Shown here in pieces: positions 45,960 through 58,173 of a DNA stretch of 64,000 bases. Made by a program: the position numbers and the translations under genes. Location: assembly GCA_022036555.1 (NCBI GenBank), contig CM039130.1, positions 21,106,570 through 21,170,569 of the forward strand, read 5' to 3'. The notes below the pieces were generated by a model. The model did not search any database and was not told the DNA's origin. It worked only from the letters and a program-made list of their open reading frames with translations. Position 1 is the stretch's first letter. The number at the start of each line of letters is the position of its first letter. The DNA is from Microstegium vimineum. Its lineage: Eukaryota > Streptophyta > Magnoliopsida > Poales > Poaceae.

Positions 45960-47130
45960 TCGAGGGTAAGAAATCTTGAGGCAGGGAGAGCTGGCCCTCG
46001 AAAGAGGGTTCGACAGCTACCCTCGAGTACCCGAGGCCAGAAATGACCTCGGGTTAGGACCTCGGTCCACCCCCAAAATCTCGAGGGGACAAAGGCCGGC
46101 CTACGAATGGGCTCGATAGCCCCCCTCGAGTACTCGAGGCCTGACGGGGCCTCGGGTCATCAACTGCAGTTCGTTCCACGGCCTCGAAGGGGTAAAGGCT
46201 GGCCCGTCCGGGGGTTCGACAGCCTCCCTCGAGAGCTCCGGCACAGGTATGTCCCCAAGTTCAATACAACAACCACCTGCTTTTCCCCTCAGCGGTCCAC
46301 AAGGCAGGAGTCCTCCTCACGAGGATAGCGTCGGATGACGAACCATCCATCAAATCTTGAGGGAGCGAAGGCTGGCCCTTACATAGGGTTCGACAGCCGC
46401 CCTCGAGTACTTGAGGTCAGGAAGGACCCATGGTTAACGGACTCCGGTCCACCCCCAAATCTTGAGGGAGCGAAGGCTGGCTCCATGAATGGAGTTCGAC
46501 AGCCGCCCTCGAGTACGCGAGTCAGGGATGTCCCGCGGAGGCCAGGCGCGTGCCCCTAGCTCGAGAACGAACTCTCGAGGCTCCCTGGGACATATCCGAG
46601 GCATACCTAGGAACACCTAAGGATCCCTACGCTGGGAGGCATCGAGCCACCAACTCATATCGAATGGGGTTGGCACCTTGGTGATCCACATGGTCGTGCT
46701 TAGTAAGCCGTATGGCTTGCTTAACAATGAGAACGCCTCCGGGCCACTAGTCGACCCATATCGAATGGGAAACGAGTTCTCACTCGGATTTTTACCCATA
46801 CTGGGCACCATTTCTAATGGACTCATGCCCGAGAACAGCTCACCGAGGACTTCGGGCTCGTCCTAACGAGGATAGCACGATGCTCTTCACCCCACAATCC
46901 GAACGCAAGGATCCGTGGGAAGGACGCTATGAGGTAGTGAAGGCCTAGCCATTCGAGGGCTCGAGGGCCTGACTGCGCACGCACCCCTCGACGAAAGAGG
47001 GTCGAAAAACTCGTGACTTGGCAGACAGAGTTGACCTCTCGGGCGGGGTGCTCTAACTCCAGTGGTGCTCGAGGGAGCGAAGGCTGGCCCTCGGTAGGGT
47101 TCGACAGCCGCCCTCGAACACTTCTCTTTT
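45960..47130 (+). repeat. Degenerate tandem array in the 3' region of the 16-kb element
   Basis: At least six units share the core CGAAGGCTGGCCC(N)..GGGTTCGACAGCC(G/A)CCCTCGAGTAC. Cores occur near 45,985, 46,095, 46,190, 46,365, 46,468 and 47,078. Spacing is about 95-175 bp with a larger gap before the last. Units are GC-rich with many CTCGAG sites. No coding sequence is supported. Confidence 0.8.
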
Positions 47131-47423
47131 CAGAGAAAGGAATGGAATTGACCCCTCGATAGGGCGCCACGTCTCCAGGTATCCTTTAAAAAACCCCTCG
47201 ATACAACATATCATAGCCCCCAAAGGAGTTCTTAATCACTCCTCTGGGGCCTCGGGGGCTACCCCCACGGGTGCGCTTGCGCGCACCCCACGGAGAATCG
47301 AATCTCCACTAACCCTGCAGGCCAAGGACAAAACCTCCAAGTAATCCTTACTCCTTCCGAGAAAACGTGTATCATAGCCCCCAGAGGAGTTCTAAATCAC
47401 TCCTCTGGGGCCTCGGGGGCTAC

Positions 47424-48762
47424 TGTCGGGTACGAAGGTAAGGGGTACCCTAAACCCTTCGATAAATTAACGCTAAACATAGCAACCATTTTTAAGGCAG
47501 GGACCAGCCCACTACTCGGTAAGGCGCGGCCCATCACTCGAAGGCCCCCCTACACCGGCTGTGGCGACGAGTCGCGGGCCGGACCACTTCGACGAAAAAT
47601 GATGGACCGAGGGGACGAGCGAACGACCCCCCGCTCCACCTCGACGCTGAATGATGGACCGAGGGGGCGAACGAATGACCCCCCGGCTCCTACCTCGACG
47701 GCAAATGACGGACCGGGGGGGGGGGGGGGGGGGGGGCGAGCGAACGACCCCCTGGCTCCCACCTCGACGAACGAAGGATGGACGAGGGCCGAACGATCGA
47801 CCCCTCGACCTCTACCTCGACATCTACCTCGACCTCTCCGACCCCGTCTCTGCTCTGACGCCGTCGACGCTTCGACCTCTACCTCGACCAGGGGTCGAAC
47901 GGACGACCCCTGGACGAGGGGCTCGATTAACCCAACTGCTCCCGGCATGGGTTAAAGTGAATCGACCTAACAACATGGGCGCCCGCGTCCGTTGTCAAAT
48001 CCGCCAACTCCCCGTCAAGTCCCCGATTCCTGTCAACTGTGCCGCCACTGTCGCCACTATGCGAGTACGGACTCCAGCAGTACCCCTCGGAAAGTGAACA
48101 GTGCGACCCTCGACGATGACTTCGGGAACGTGACAGAGCCACGCAGGGCTCGACCCCTCCCTCGACCGGGGGGCTCGACCCCTCTCTCCAACAACTCCAG
48201 TATGGAAGCCGTCCCATCCGCCCCGTCCCGCTTCAGCCGTGGGATTCGGACCCGCCTGCAGATGTTGTGCTGCGGTGACTTCTACTGCTGCCACGACCGG
48301 GGGCGCCAGAAGGACAGGAAGGCTATGCCACCATAGTGCTCAACGTCTCTCCACCAACACTGTGCCTCGGACACGCTACTCGTACTGCCACAGTTAGGGC
48401 CCTGTACCCTCGGACCTCCCCTTGGTCTATGAAAGGGGACGCCGAGGTAGAGAAAGGGGGATTCGTTTTTCGGATGATTGGATCACTCATCGGACTTCAG
48501 CTCTGACCTCCACACTCCACACACCCTGCCACTCGATCGACCCCTTAGTGGCAAACTCCGTGTTAACACAGCTTGTACCCCCCTGTACGAGCACGTTTTG
48601 GTGCGAGATAATACAAGTCATCCTCCCTGGCTGGACGTAGGGCCTTCTTTGCCCGAACTAGGATAAACCTTGTGTCCATCTTGCATCACGTCTGAGAGAG
48701 GGAGCATGCGATATACAAATTTACTCGTTGGTGGTCTTGACTCCCGGGTCATAGCACCGACA
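47424..48762 (+). repeat. 3' LTR of the 16-kb Tat element
   Basis: It pairs with 32,695-34,028. It differs by scattered transitions, a run of 22 G residues at 47,715-47,736 (11 in the 5' copy) and TATGAAAG in place of TATAAAAG at about 48,429. It is followed by the CTCAT duplication. Confidence 0.93.
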
Positions 48763-50170
48763 CTCATCTCGATGCTCCTGCCAATCCGAGGATACTTCCC
48801 AAGAAAGAAGAAGGGGAGGTTCTACCCGATATACTTGGGAGAACGTCCAAACCGAAGAACAACCCCAGGAGGAGGAAGAATCGCCGATGGAGGTACCTCA
48901 TATTGGGGCATTCATGGTGCCCCCGATGAGGACCTATGATCAACAAAGTGGACTCTGGTTCAACCAACTAGAGTATCAAAGATATCTCTCTCTTTGGGAT
49001 CGATCTTTTGAGCATACAAGGATATTGAATCCAATTCTTCTATCTAACGCAGGTATGACCACTGAATTCAACACTATCTTTTCTACCATTGGTTGGTCTA
49101 GCTTTTGGCAAGTAGATGAACTTGAAATTGAGTTGCTCACCATAGAATTCTTGTGCTCTCTACAAGTCTCTAATGATGGAAATCTTTTCACATGTTTAAT
49201 CAAAGCTTTAGTCTCACTTGGAGTCATCTAAATGCTGCTCTTAGCTTTGATGATTCATGCTTGCTTGATTTAGACCTTGCCATGCGTAGGTTTAACAAAA
49301 GAAAATTTTGGTTGTCTATCTCTGCCTTGAATGATTACTCAAATCCCAAACCTGAGGAAATTCATAATCCAACCCTTCGGTTCATGCATCTTTGGATGAA
49401 TATAACTCTGTTTCCTAGAAGTAATGCTAGCATGTTAAGTACCACAGAATTAAAATTGCTTTATGCCATGGTCAATAAAATTCAAATCTCTCCTGTGAAA
49501 TGCTTGGTAGAATTTTGGCAAAGTTCAATTGAGAGTAATGAACCTATTCAATTCACATCTTTAATTACTCGTCTTGCTGAATCCATGAACTTTCTAGATG
49601 GCACTTACCCTTTTGATTATATCTCTACCCCTATAGCAGTAATTTTGGAAGAATATCTTACAATTGCTCAAACGTTAAAAAGAGATCCCAAAGGTGAACT
49701 TAAAATGATTTATAGTGGCCATACAACTGAGGTGCCTCTTCCAAATAGGCAACGTCAGTTGTATAGGATCCACAAGCTAACCCTTGATTTAGATCAAGGA
49801 ATTGGGCAAAGAGGTTTTGTAGGTTCAGACAGTTGAGCTCAGGAGGGGCTATACTTTGTTCATCTTGAGCAAGGTGGTCCTTCCCGAGGAGCTGTTGGTG
49901 AGGAGGAAGAGGATGCATCTTCCGATCCCCTGCACACTTCTAGTGGCATGCCTCCTCGACCACCACGTCCGTAAGGGCCACGAGCATCCTTCTCGTCCAC
50001 ACGAGATAGGGAGCATCGTGAATGGCGACAACAAATGGATCATCTCACCAATGCTTTTGGCGAGCTGCGCGTTGAGCATGGTGAGACAACACGCATTGTC
50101 CAGCAAACTGCTAAACAAATCCAAGCATTGGAAGAAGAACAAGATCGGCAGTGGACTTCGTGGTGGCAAC
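48763..50170 (+). pseudogene. ATHILA ORF-1-type gene, main piece, interrupted
   Basis: This continues the frame begun at 32,634. It reads through an acidic stretch and MEVPHIGAFMVPP, then LWFNQLEYQRYLSLWDR and SFWQVDELEIELLTIEF. A one-base shift near 49,195 leads to the frame at 49,192-49,836 (SWSHLNAALSFDD, LRFMHLWMNITLFPR). The pattern of '...LTIEFLCSL' followed by an F-N-rich strand and a helical block matches the ATHILA ORF-1 family of plant gypsy elements, whose role is unknown. A TGA at 49,834 and a later TAA precede a coiled-coil-like tail (GETTRIVQQTAKQIQALEEE). The gene is then cut at about 50,171 by the LTR of another element. Confidence 0.75.
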
Positions 50171-50645
50171 TATTGGGGATATTACCTCGGCATATCCCCA
50201 GGGACCTTATGGGTCTGCCGACCGGAAAGAAGGCCTTGCGGCACGCGGCCAGCCCGTTGTGCTCGCCAGGGACTCCGAAAAAGTCTTGCTCGCCAAGGAA
50301 GATCCTAGTAAGATAGACTCAGATCCCTTGCCTTGAGGGACCAATCGTAATCTGTTAGGATATGGAAACTATAACCCTGCTCCTCGGCTATATAAGGTGA
50401 GTAGGGACCCTCTCCAAAACAATCTCTTAGATCTCATCTACACCTCGTGTAACCTAATACTCATATCAATCCAGCCACCAAAACACAGGACGTAGGGCGT
50501 TACGGCGATTTGTCGGCCTGAACCTCTATAAATCGCCGTGTCTACGCTCTCTGTGTTACGCTTGATCGCCGTCGCCACACCTCCGCCTACAATCTACTAC
50601 CGTAGGGTACCCCCTAGGTAGACTACGACGCATATTTCGTCGACA
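50171..50645 (+). repeat. 5' LTR of the second Tat-type element
   Basis: Its start is inferred where the ORF-1 frame is lost, at TATTGGGGATATTACC, with TG apparently mutated to TA. The end is CGTCGACA before the primer site. It contains a TATA box at about 50,387-50,396. Confidence 0.7.
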
Positions 50646-50681
50646 GTTGGCACGCCAGGTAGGGTGTGTGTGCATCGACTC

Positions 50682-51040
50682 CATGGCTCGTCAAGCGGTT
50701 ACTTTTCCTAGATCCATGGTCATCCCCGCGGGCGGCGCCACCCTCCAGATCGGATCTATGGTCTGGACCATCCATGGCATCGTCTCCACAGGGAGGTCCT
50801 CGATGGCCCTTGCCCCCTCCATGAACAAGGAAAACACATGATGTGGGAGTGTATTGCCCTCAAGAGGCCATCCAGAGCAAGGCGGACGCGAAGCGACCTG
50901 GTAACAACCCTTCAAGAGAAGACACGGCGGTCGCTCCGACCACCAACTTCATGAAGGCCACGCGCATCTTCCCCATATTCTGTGGGCACCCAGGTGGCAA
51001 CGGTAAGCGCCGACCGAGCTCTTACTAACAGCAACAACGT
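50682..51040 (+). pseudogene. gag remnant of the second Tat-type element
   Basis: A short frame (MARQAVTFPRSMVIPAGG) opens after the primer site and stops at 50,841. About 150 bases later a fragment (NFMKATRIFPIFCGHP) leads towards the protease. The Retrotrans_gag domain and zinc knuckle expected here are missing, so most of gag has been deleted. Confidence 0.5.
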
Positions 51041-51042
51041 TC

Positions 51043-54000
51043 ATGTCCCTCCTCCAGATTGGACAAAAGGCCGAATCAATTTCTCCAGAGTCGATTAGCA
51101 GATACGTCATGACTACCCTGGTCGTCAGCGTAGCTGTCTCGACCAACTTCTTCAAAAGAATACTTGTCGATGGGGGCAGCTCCCTCAACATTATTTTCCT
51201 GAGCACGCTCCGACGGCTCGAGTTCCAGGAAAGCAGTATCTACCCGGTGAACTTCTCCTTCCACGGCATAATCTCCGGCGAAAGCTCGAAGCCATCTAGA
51301 CAAATCACCCTACCGGTACGATTTGAGTCCGATCGCCTAGTCCGTGAAGAACCTGTTGATTTTGTGGTCGCCGACCTTGACACTCCGTACGATGCCATCC
51401 TCGGATGACTTGCGCTCTCGAGGCTCATGGTGATACCGTACTATACCTACTTAGTGCTTAAGATACCAACGCCACAAGGAGTCATCAGTCTCCACTCTGA
51501 TCTTCAGGTCTCCTACGAGTGCGAGCAAGAAACGATCAACGACGCAACCAGGCGGGAACACTAGTGTGGTACCCAAGTCTGCCTGTCCAATGCGGCCAAG
51601 CCTCGAGCAAGGGACTTCAACATCCCGGAGCCCCCCGACTACGGGCGCCTCGAAGAAATCCAGAGAAACGAAGACGGTGGTATTAGACGACGACGACCCT
51701 GAGAAGACCGCCGTCATCGGTGCCAACCTTGACCCCAAACAAGAAAGCACGCTCGTCAGCTTCCTGCGGCGCAACATCAACATCTTTGCTTGGAAACCGG
51801 CGACATGCCAGGAGTCCCCCGCGCTCGTGCTGAACACTCGTTGAACGTGGTCGAAGGGCCAAACCAACTCGCTAGAAGCTTAGAAGTTCGTACCGAACCG
51901 CAAAGAGGCCATTAAAGCCGAAATAACCCGGCTCCTAGCTGCAGGTTCATTAAGGAAGTAAATCATCCCGATTGGCTTGCCAATCCGGTATTTGTAAGGA
52001 AGAAGAATAATGAATGGATAATGTGTGTCGACTATACGAGTCTCAACAAGCACTGCCCTCCTGACCCTTTCCCTCTTCTGGGTATTGACGAAGTCGTTGA
52101 CTCCACCGCTCGATGCGAACTCCTCTCCTTCCTCGACTGCTACTCCGGCTACCACCAAATGGCGCTGAAGGTGTAAGACCAGATAAAAACATCGTTCATA
52201 ACTCCTTTCGGTGCCTACTGCTACACAACAATGTCCTCCGGGTTAAAAAACTGGGCGCCACATACCAGCATGCTATACAAGAATGCTTGAAGGAACTCAT
52301 CCCAGGAAGGTCGAGGGCTACGTAGATGACGTAGTCATAAAAACACACTCTGCAGAGACACTGATCGTCGACATAGAGGCAACCTTCAAGGCCCTCAACG
52401 AGTTTAGGTGGAAGTTAAACCCAAAGAAATGCATCTTCGGAGCATCGTCAGGAAACCTGCTGGGCAACATCGTTAGTCGATCCAGCATTCGGTCCAATCT
52501 GGAAAAGACTGCCACAATTCTTCAAATGAAGCCTCCATCTAACGTCAAAGACATACAGAAACTCGCCGGGTGCATGGCTGCCCTGAACCGCTTCATCTCT
52601 CACCTCGGTGAAAAAGGCCTTCCATTCTTCGGACTCTTGAAGGGCGACAGAAGTTCGCATGGAACAACGAGGCGGCGCATTCGCCGACCTCAAGCGATAC
52701 CTCACCGAACCACCTGTCCTTGTAGCGCCAAAGGAAGACGAACCAATGTTGCTTTACATCACCGCTACTAAACCGAGTTGTCAGCACCGTCATGGTGGTC
52801 GAACGTGAAGAAAGCGGACGCGCATATCCGGTCCAGCGACCATGCTACTTTGTAAGCGAGGTGCTTAACGAGTCAAAAACAAGATATCCCCAGGTGCAGA
52901 AGCTGTTATACGCGGTCCTCATCCCCGCGCACAAACTCCGACACTATTTTCAACGACCATCTAAGGTGACAGTCATCACCAAATTCCCGCTAGGCGACAT
53001 TCTGCGTAACAAGGACGCTACCCGGATGAATAATCAAATGGGCGGTGGAATTGGGAACGTTCAATATAGCCTTCCAGGGGCGTCATACAATCAAGTCACA
53101 AGCACTCGCTGACTTCATCGCCGAATGGACCGACATCCATGTCCTAGTAAACACCGAAGCCCCCGAGCATTAGACTTTATTCTTCGACGGCTCGCTGTCC
53201 ATTCATGGAGCGCGCCGGACCCCTATTCATATCGCCATCCGGAGATAAGCTTCGCTACGTGCTGCGACTACTGTTCCTGACATCCAACAACGCCACCGAA
53301 TACGAGGCAACACTACATGGGCCCGCATTGCAAGTGAACTTGGCATAAAGCGCACGTCAATGGCGACTTGGCCCTTGTGATCAACCAGCTCAACAAAGAA
53401 TGAATTGTTCCAATGAGAAATGGACGCATATTGCGCCGCCATCCGAAAGTTAGAAGGCAAATTCTTCGGATAAAATACCACCATGTTCCGCGCGATCGAA
53501 ACCAGACAGCAGATGAAATGTCCAAACTAGGATCATCGCGATCCCCCATCCCGCGGAGTCTTCGTCCAAGACCTACATGAGCCATCAATCGCCGATAAAT
53601 ATGAAGCTCCACCCGATGACGTACCACCACCACAAGCTAACATGCTGGTCGTCGCAAGCACTAGCCAACCATTTGACTGGCGAGAAGATTTTATTCAGTA
53701 TCTCTCCAACAACGTGGTGCCATCAGATGAGACAGAAGCGGAGCAACTAACCCGCCGAGCTCACAACTACGTCCTCGTCGACGGTACGCTAATGAGGAAG
53801 AATTCCAAATTTGAAGCACTACAAAAGTGTGTCTCCAAGGAAGATGGCGCTGCGATCCTACAAGATATCCATGTCGGCACATGTGGAAATCATGCTGCCG
53901 CAAAGACGCTGTATGGAAAGCTTTTCGAGCAGGGTTTTATTGGCCAACAGCGTTGCCGACGTAGAACAAATGGTGCGAACCTGCAAGGGGCGCCAATTCT

Positions 54001-54880
54001 TCGCCAAACAAACTCACCTTCCCGCCAAGGAACTTCAAGTAATACCAGCCTCCTAGCCCTTTGCCTGTGGGGTCTCGATATGCTTGGCCCCTTCTAACCA
54101 GCGCCGACAAACTTTAAGTGGATCTACATAGCCGTCGACAAATTCTCCAAGTGGATCGAGGTTAAGCCGATCACTAAAGCATCAGCCGAAAACACAGTTG
54201 CCTTCATTAATGAAATCAAACACCGATTCGACGTACCAAATTCAATCATCACCGACCTGGGGTCAAACTTCATCGGAACCTTTTCTGGGATTTTTGCGAA
54301 GATAACGGAATACTGGTCAAATATGTCTCTGTCGCCCACCCCAGAGCAAATGGCCAGGCCGAACGTGCTAATGGGAAAGATACTAGACGCACTCAAAAAA
54401 CGTGATAAACCCGGAGGAAGAAAAGAATGCAGGTTGTTTTGGGTGCGTGAACTACCCGCGTGTTGTGGGACTACATACTTAGCCCAGGTCGTAACACCGG
54501 CGTCTCCCCGTATTTCATGGTTTTTGGCTTCGAAGCTGTAATCCCAACCGACGTCGCCTTCGGTTCCCCGCGTGTAGAGTATTACGATGAAGAGACATTC
54601 GACCAGGCTCGATCGACAACATTGATCGTCTCAAAGAACAAAGATTAACCTCATGCGTACGCACGACCCTGTACCTAAAAGGCGTTCGTCGATACTACAA
54701 CCTCAATGTCAGTTACAGATCGTTCACCGTAGAGAACTCATCCTCAAGAGGAAACTCAAGACCGAAGGCATGCAAAAGCTTTCTTCGCACTAGGAAGGCC
54801 CCTACGTCGTCAAAGAAGTCACCCGACCAGGGTCATATCGGCTTGCAGACCAGGAGGTGTCGACAACCTAACTCAGGGGG
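51043..54880 (+). pseudogene. pol of the second Tat-type element (broken)
   Basis: The protease is at 51,166-51,410 (ILVDGGSSLNIIFLSTL, DTPYDAILG). Reverse transcriptase at 51,950-52,700 has WLANPVFVRKKN, MCVDYTSLNKHCPPDPF, DCYSGYHQM and the YVDD motif at about 52,319. RNase H is at 53,170-53,520, much decayed. An integrase zinc-like stretch is at 53,870-54,010 (HVGTCGNHAA; the second Cys pair is damaged: CKGRQF), and the D, D core shows GLDMLGPF and a TDLGSNF form of the second motif. At least eight stops or shifts separate these parts. It is clearly older and more decayed than the 16-kb element, and no functional protein is possible. Confidence 0.8.
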
Positions 54881-55584
54881 AGCATGGGCATCTTAGGCGC
54901 TTCTCGCCAAAAATACTTGTACTATGAAACTCACCTATATGAATAAAAGTTCGACATTCTCCCCCAATACCTGTTTCATTTCGACGACTCCTACGGCGTT
55001 TGACGACCCCTACGACATTCAACGACCTCTCCAAAACACTCCCACATTGTTCGACGACCTCTCCAAAACGCGATAGGGAGTTTCCCCAAAACGTCTGGCC
55101 ATAACCAGAAAGCACCCAAAGCTGCCTGCCAATGAATCATGGCGAATAGAAGTAGCTACCCTAGGACTAGGGATTACATTGGCAGACCTCCCAAATGGTA
55201 TTTTCCCAGAAGCCGGACGATATCACTTGGGTCAGAGCCATGGGGTTATGCGCCCAGAATATGTATACGACCACGGTAAATTGACGACTCTACAAGCAGC
55301 ATGGCCTTTCGCCCATCGTTGCAGGAACGGTCTCCACAGGCCTTGGTCACGCCACGATTGGCCTCTCGGAAAAGGCCCTGTCCCTAGCATCTCCCTAAGC
55401 GTGCATGAGCTGCTCGCCCTCTGCGCCGTTGGTTGCCAGCACGTGCCTCCTTGGGAGTCCTTATGTATCCTACCGTGCAGTGGCATACAAGGGAAATAAA
55501 AGCTCACCGCCGGGAATAAACAAAAGCTTTGAAAACATTTCACTTACAAGTCCACACAATCTTGTTATTATATACAAATGATGG
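54881..55584. other. 3' region of the second Tat-type element, non-coding
   Basis: It starts with the end of pol and then holds CTCC(T/C)ACGGC(A/G)TT and GACGACC(C/T)CT-type repeats (54,970-55,070). No supportable plus-strand gene is present. Confidence 0.4.
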
Positions 55585-58173
55585 CTACCTCGTAGCGAAA
55601 AACTCCATGTCAGAAAGCAGATCCCCAGCAACCGCATCCGCCTCCGCCTCCAAGCGAGCCACACCCAACTCCGAAGAAACCTGTTGTGTAACCACTATGC
55701 ACCCTCTGCAGATCGACTCACGGGTATGTGACCCGCACATTGCAAGCCCAGGGAGAGCTTTTCCCTGCGCCTCCAACATCGCAAACGACTTGAAGCGCCC
55801 CCAGAATCCTCACGCCCTCAACAAAACATCAGCAATGGCCTCGTCTGATGGAGGAGCAGAGATGAAAGTAACATTGTCCTACAGGCCAACACCGGCCCGA
55901 CCCCTTTAATCAGGTCCAGAAACGACTGCGCCTGCAACAACTTCGGCCTCCAGTTCTACAAACGCCCAAGAAAATAAGCACAAGGACATGGCAACGACTC
56001 CAGGGACCAAAAAAGGATATCAGAACCAACCTTTCTTCACCTTCGATAACTGGTCACACAGACTTAAGTTGTCACGTTCTTTCTCCAAAAGGGCCTTCTC
56101 CAGCTCACAAAAGTTTTCGCACGGGGTTCCTCCAAAGATCCTCCAAAGACAAAGATTTGGAGCTTGCGTTCCCAACTCGTCCTCAACAACACCTGTAAAT
56201 AGTGGTTGAGCCTGTGCTGATTAACGAAAAAGGAAGCCAACGACTCACCTTCACATTATCCAAGACGTCTTGACCAAATTAGAACCTTCATCATCAACAA
56301 CGAAAACCCCCCTGCGAGTGGGTAGTTCCACAAAGTTGTCTTCAACAACACCGAAGCTCGCCTCCGCCTCTTCCTCGAATGAGAGCCAAATGTCAGTGGC
56401 ACCGTCATCGCTAGATTCTACCCCAAGACCGGAAGGAACCCCAGGGTCTCCAAGAACTCAAGCCATCGCCAAATCCGGCGATTCGCAGCCCAGGGGTCCG
56501 ACCTCAATGGTTCCGGGTCAACAACAGCCGTCTATACCCTGGGTAATTTTTCGTCGACCAACTCTTACCAGTAGCTTCCGGTGCGACACTGTACAACCGT
56601 CCACCCCATCAGGTGATACCGTATCATGTACCGAGAATTTTCCAAAATCAACAAGCAAGAAAGACACTCCCCAAACAGACACCTTCCCCCACGGGGGGAG
56701 TCTGGGCCCCCCCTAGGCGACCGAAAGCCAGCCCCCCCCAAGGTCCTCAGCTCCGAGTATGCGCCCAGTGGGGGTCTTTATCCCCCCAATGAAACACCCA
56801 ACCCTCGGATTGATGAGTCAGGCGGAAATTCACCGGAAGACCGGAACCCCCTGGCTCAATCATCACCACCCGCTGGAGGAGACAAACCGGCAACACAAGG
56901 GGCTGCAACAGGCAAAATAAGAGGGCCCGGGCTTTGCCCTTAACTACAAAAACCAAGAACGCATATAAAAATGCGGCGTCATAACATTACAACACAAGAC
57001 AAAGTGAGACATCAAAACCTGAGGGGAGGGCGACGAAGAGAAAAGCCCTTTCCCCGGGTAATGCGGCGAAGAAGCTTTTAAAATCGAAAATAAGTTTAAA
57101 AGCTTGTCACGATAGCTGACTCGATACTTTAGGCCCTCCTGAGTACTGTCACCCCTTTCCCCAAAATTTAAAAGCTGGATGCTCCCTACTTTACAAAGGG
57201 TGACAAGCCTGACGATGAAAAAAACCCTACATGCACGCCGTCAAGAGTATGGCGATCGAGCAACTTTAGCAGAACTTCACCTTATCCAAAAAGCCTTAGA
57301 CGGCGGTCCCGAAAGGTTTCCCGGACCGTGGGCACCAGCGCGGGACACATGGGGGGATGGGTCCTCGATGAACATAAAACCACCTCGACTTGTGTCCAGC
57401 AAATTTGTAGGCGCGGCATCGAGATATTCACTAGAAACCATCCCTGAGTTAAAATATACAGAGCAAAATGTTAGAGACCCAGTCCCCATTTGCTTCAAAA
57501 GGAAGAATATGGGAAAAAACAAAAAAGGATAGATCCCAAAAACGCCTGCACATGTGAATAAAAGGGTTTCAATGTTTCCCATTGATTGGGATTCAGGTTG
57601 CAGAGTGAGATATCATGTATTGCAATAACCACGAAGGAAAGGTGGGGAAGGGGAAATCCAAAACCCACCGGAAGAATGGCTTTAAAAGCANNNNNNNNNN
57701 NNNNNNNNNNNNNNNNNNNNNNNNNNNNNNNNNNNNNNNNNNNNNNNNNNNNNNNNNNNNNNNNNNNNNNNNNNNNNNNNNNNNNNNNNNGAGATATCAT
57801 AGTATTGCAATAGACCACGAAGGAAAGGATGGAAGGGAACTCCAAAACCACACCGGAAGAATGGCTTGAAAAGCACAAGCTCACCCGTATTCGGTGTCGG
57901 AAACGACTCACCGAACGCCGGCCGCCATCCGCCGACCTCCCTATCAGGGGGTAAACCACCGAACACAAGGGCGTTGATATCATCTTCCTTCAGAGTGCTC
58001 CGCGTCCAATGCTTCGCACAGGGCGGCACCACTAGTTCCTCAACCCTAACATTTGGGGTCGGCGCCGCAGAAGCTCTTTTAACTGCTAACGATGACCTTG
58101 TAGCCGCAGCCATCGCCATGGACAGCCTTACCGCACCGCCCTTCTTCGACTCCATCACTGGCGAGCAGAGCAA
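55585..58173 (-). pseudogene. Antisense gene of the second Tat-type element, relative of the 45,559-41,454 gene
   Basis: On the minus strand, 58,173-57,791 encodes RVEELVVPPCAKHW, ELVLFKPFFRCGFGVPFHPF and LLQYYDI. The pattern of a short hydrophobic strand, a 'GxGxPxxPFLRxLLxYY' helix and then 'SLxNLNPN' (beyond the gap, about 57,610-57,580) matches the same 'putative gypsy-type transposon' domain as exon 1 of the antisense gene in the 16-kb element. Low-similarity minus-strand pieces continue to a possible C-terminus at 55,779-55,585 (RLEAEADAVAGDLLSDMEFF). The frame is broken by indels and by the gap of unknown bases. Position and orientation relative to pol are the same as in the 16-kb element. 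Confidence 0.6.
57691..57790. other. Assembly gap, 100 N
   Basis: Exactly 100 N residues, a conventional placeholder. Sequence 57,607-57,690 before it and 57,791-57,875 after it are near-identical copies, so the real gap may be negative (overlapping contig ends). Confidence 0.98.

Larger units (their letters stand above)
32695..48762 (+). mobile_element. Complete Tat/Grande-type Ty3/gypsy retrotransposon, 16 kb
   Basis: This 16,068-bp element has LTRs at 32,695-34,028 and 47,424-48,762, both starting TGTCGGGTACGAAGG and ending CACCGACA. It is flanked by the target duplication CTCAT (32,690-32,694 and 48,763-48,767). The primer-site region TTGGCGCGCCAGGTAGG follows the 5' LTR; a purine-rich GGGGCCTCGGGGGCTAC precedes the 3' LTR. 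Gag-pol fills 34,086-40,512. A long 3' region (40,513-47,423) holds repeats and an antisense spliced gene, as in Tat-lineage elements. The LTRs differ by a few percent, mostly C/T and G/A changes, so insertion is fairly recent. It disrupts the ATHILA ORF-1 gene. Confidence 0.95.
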
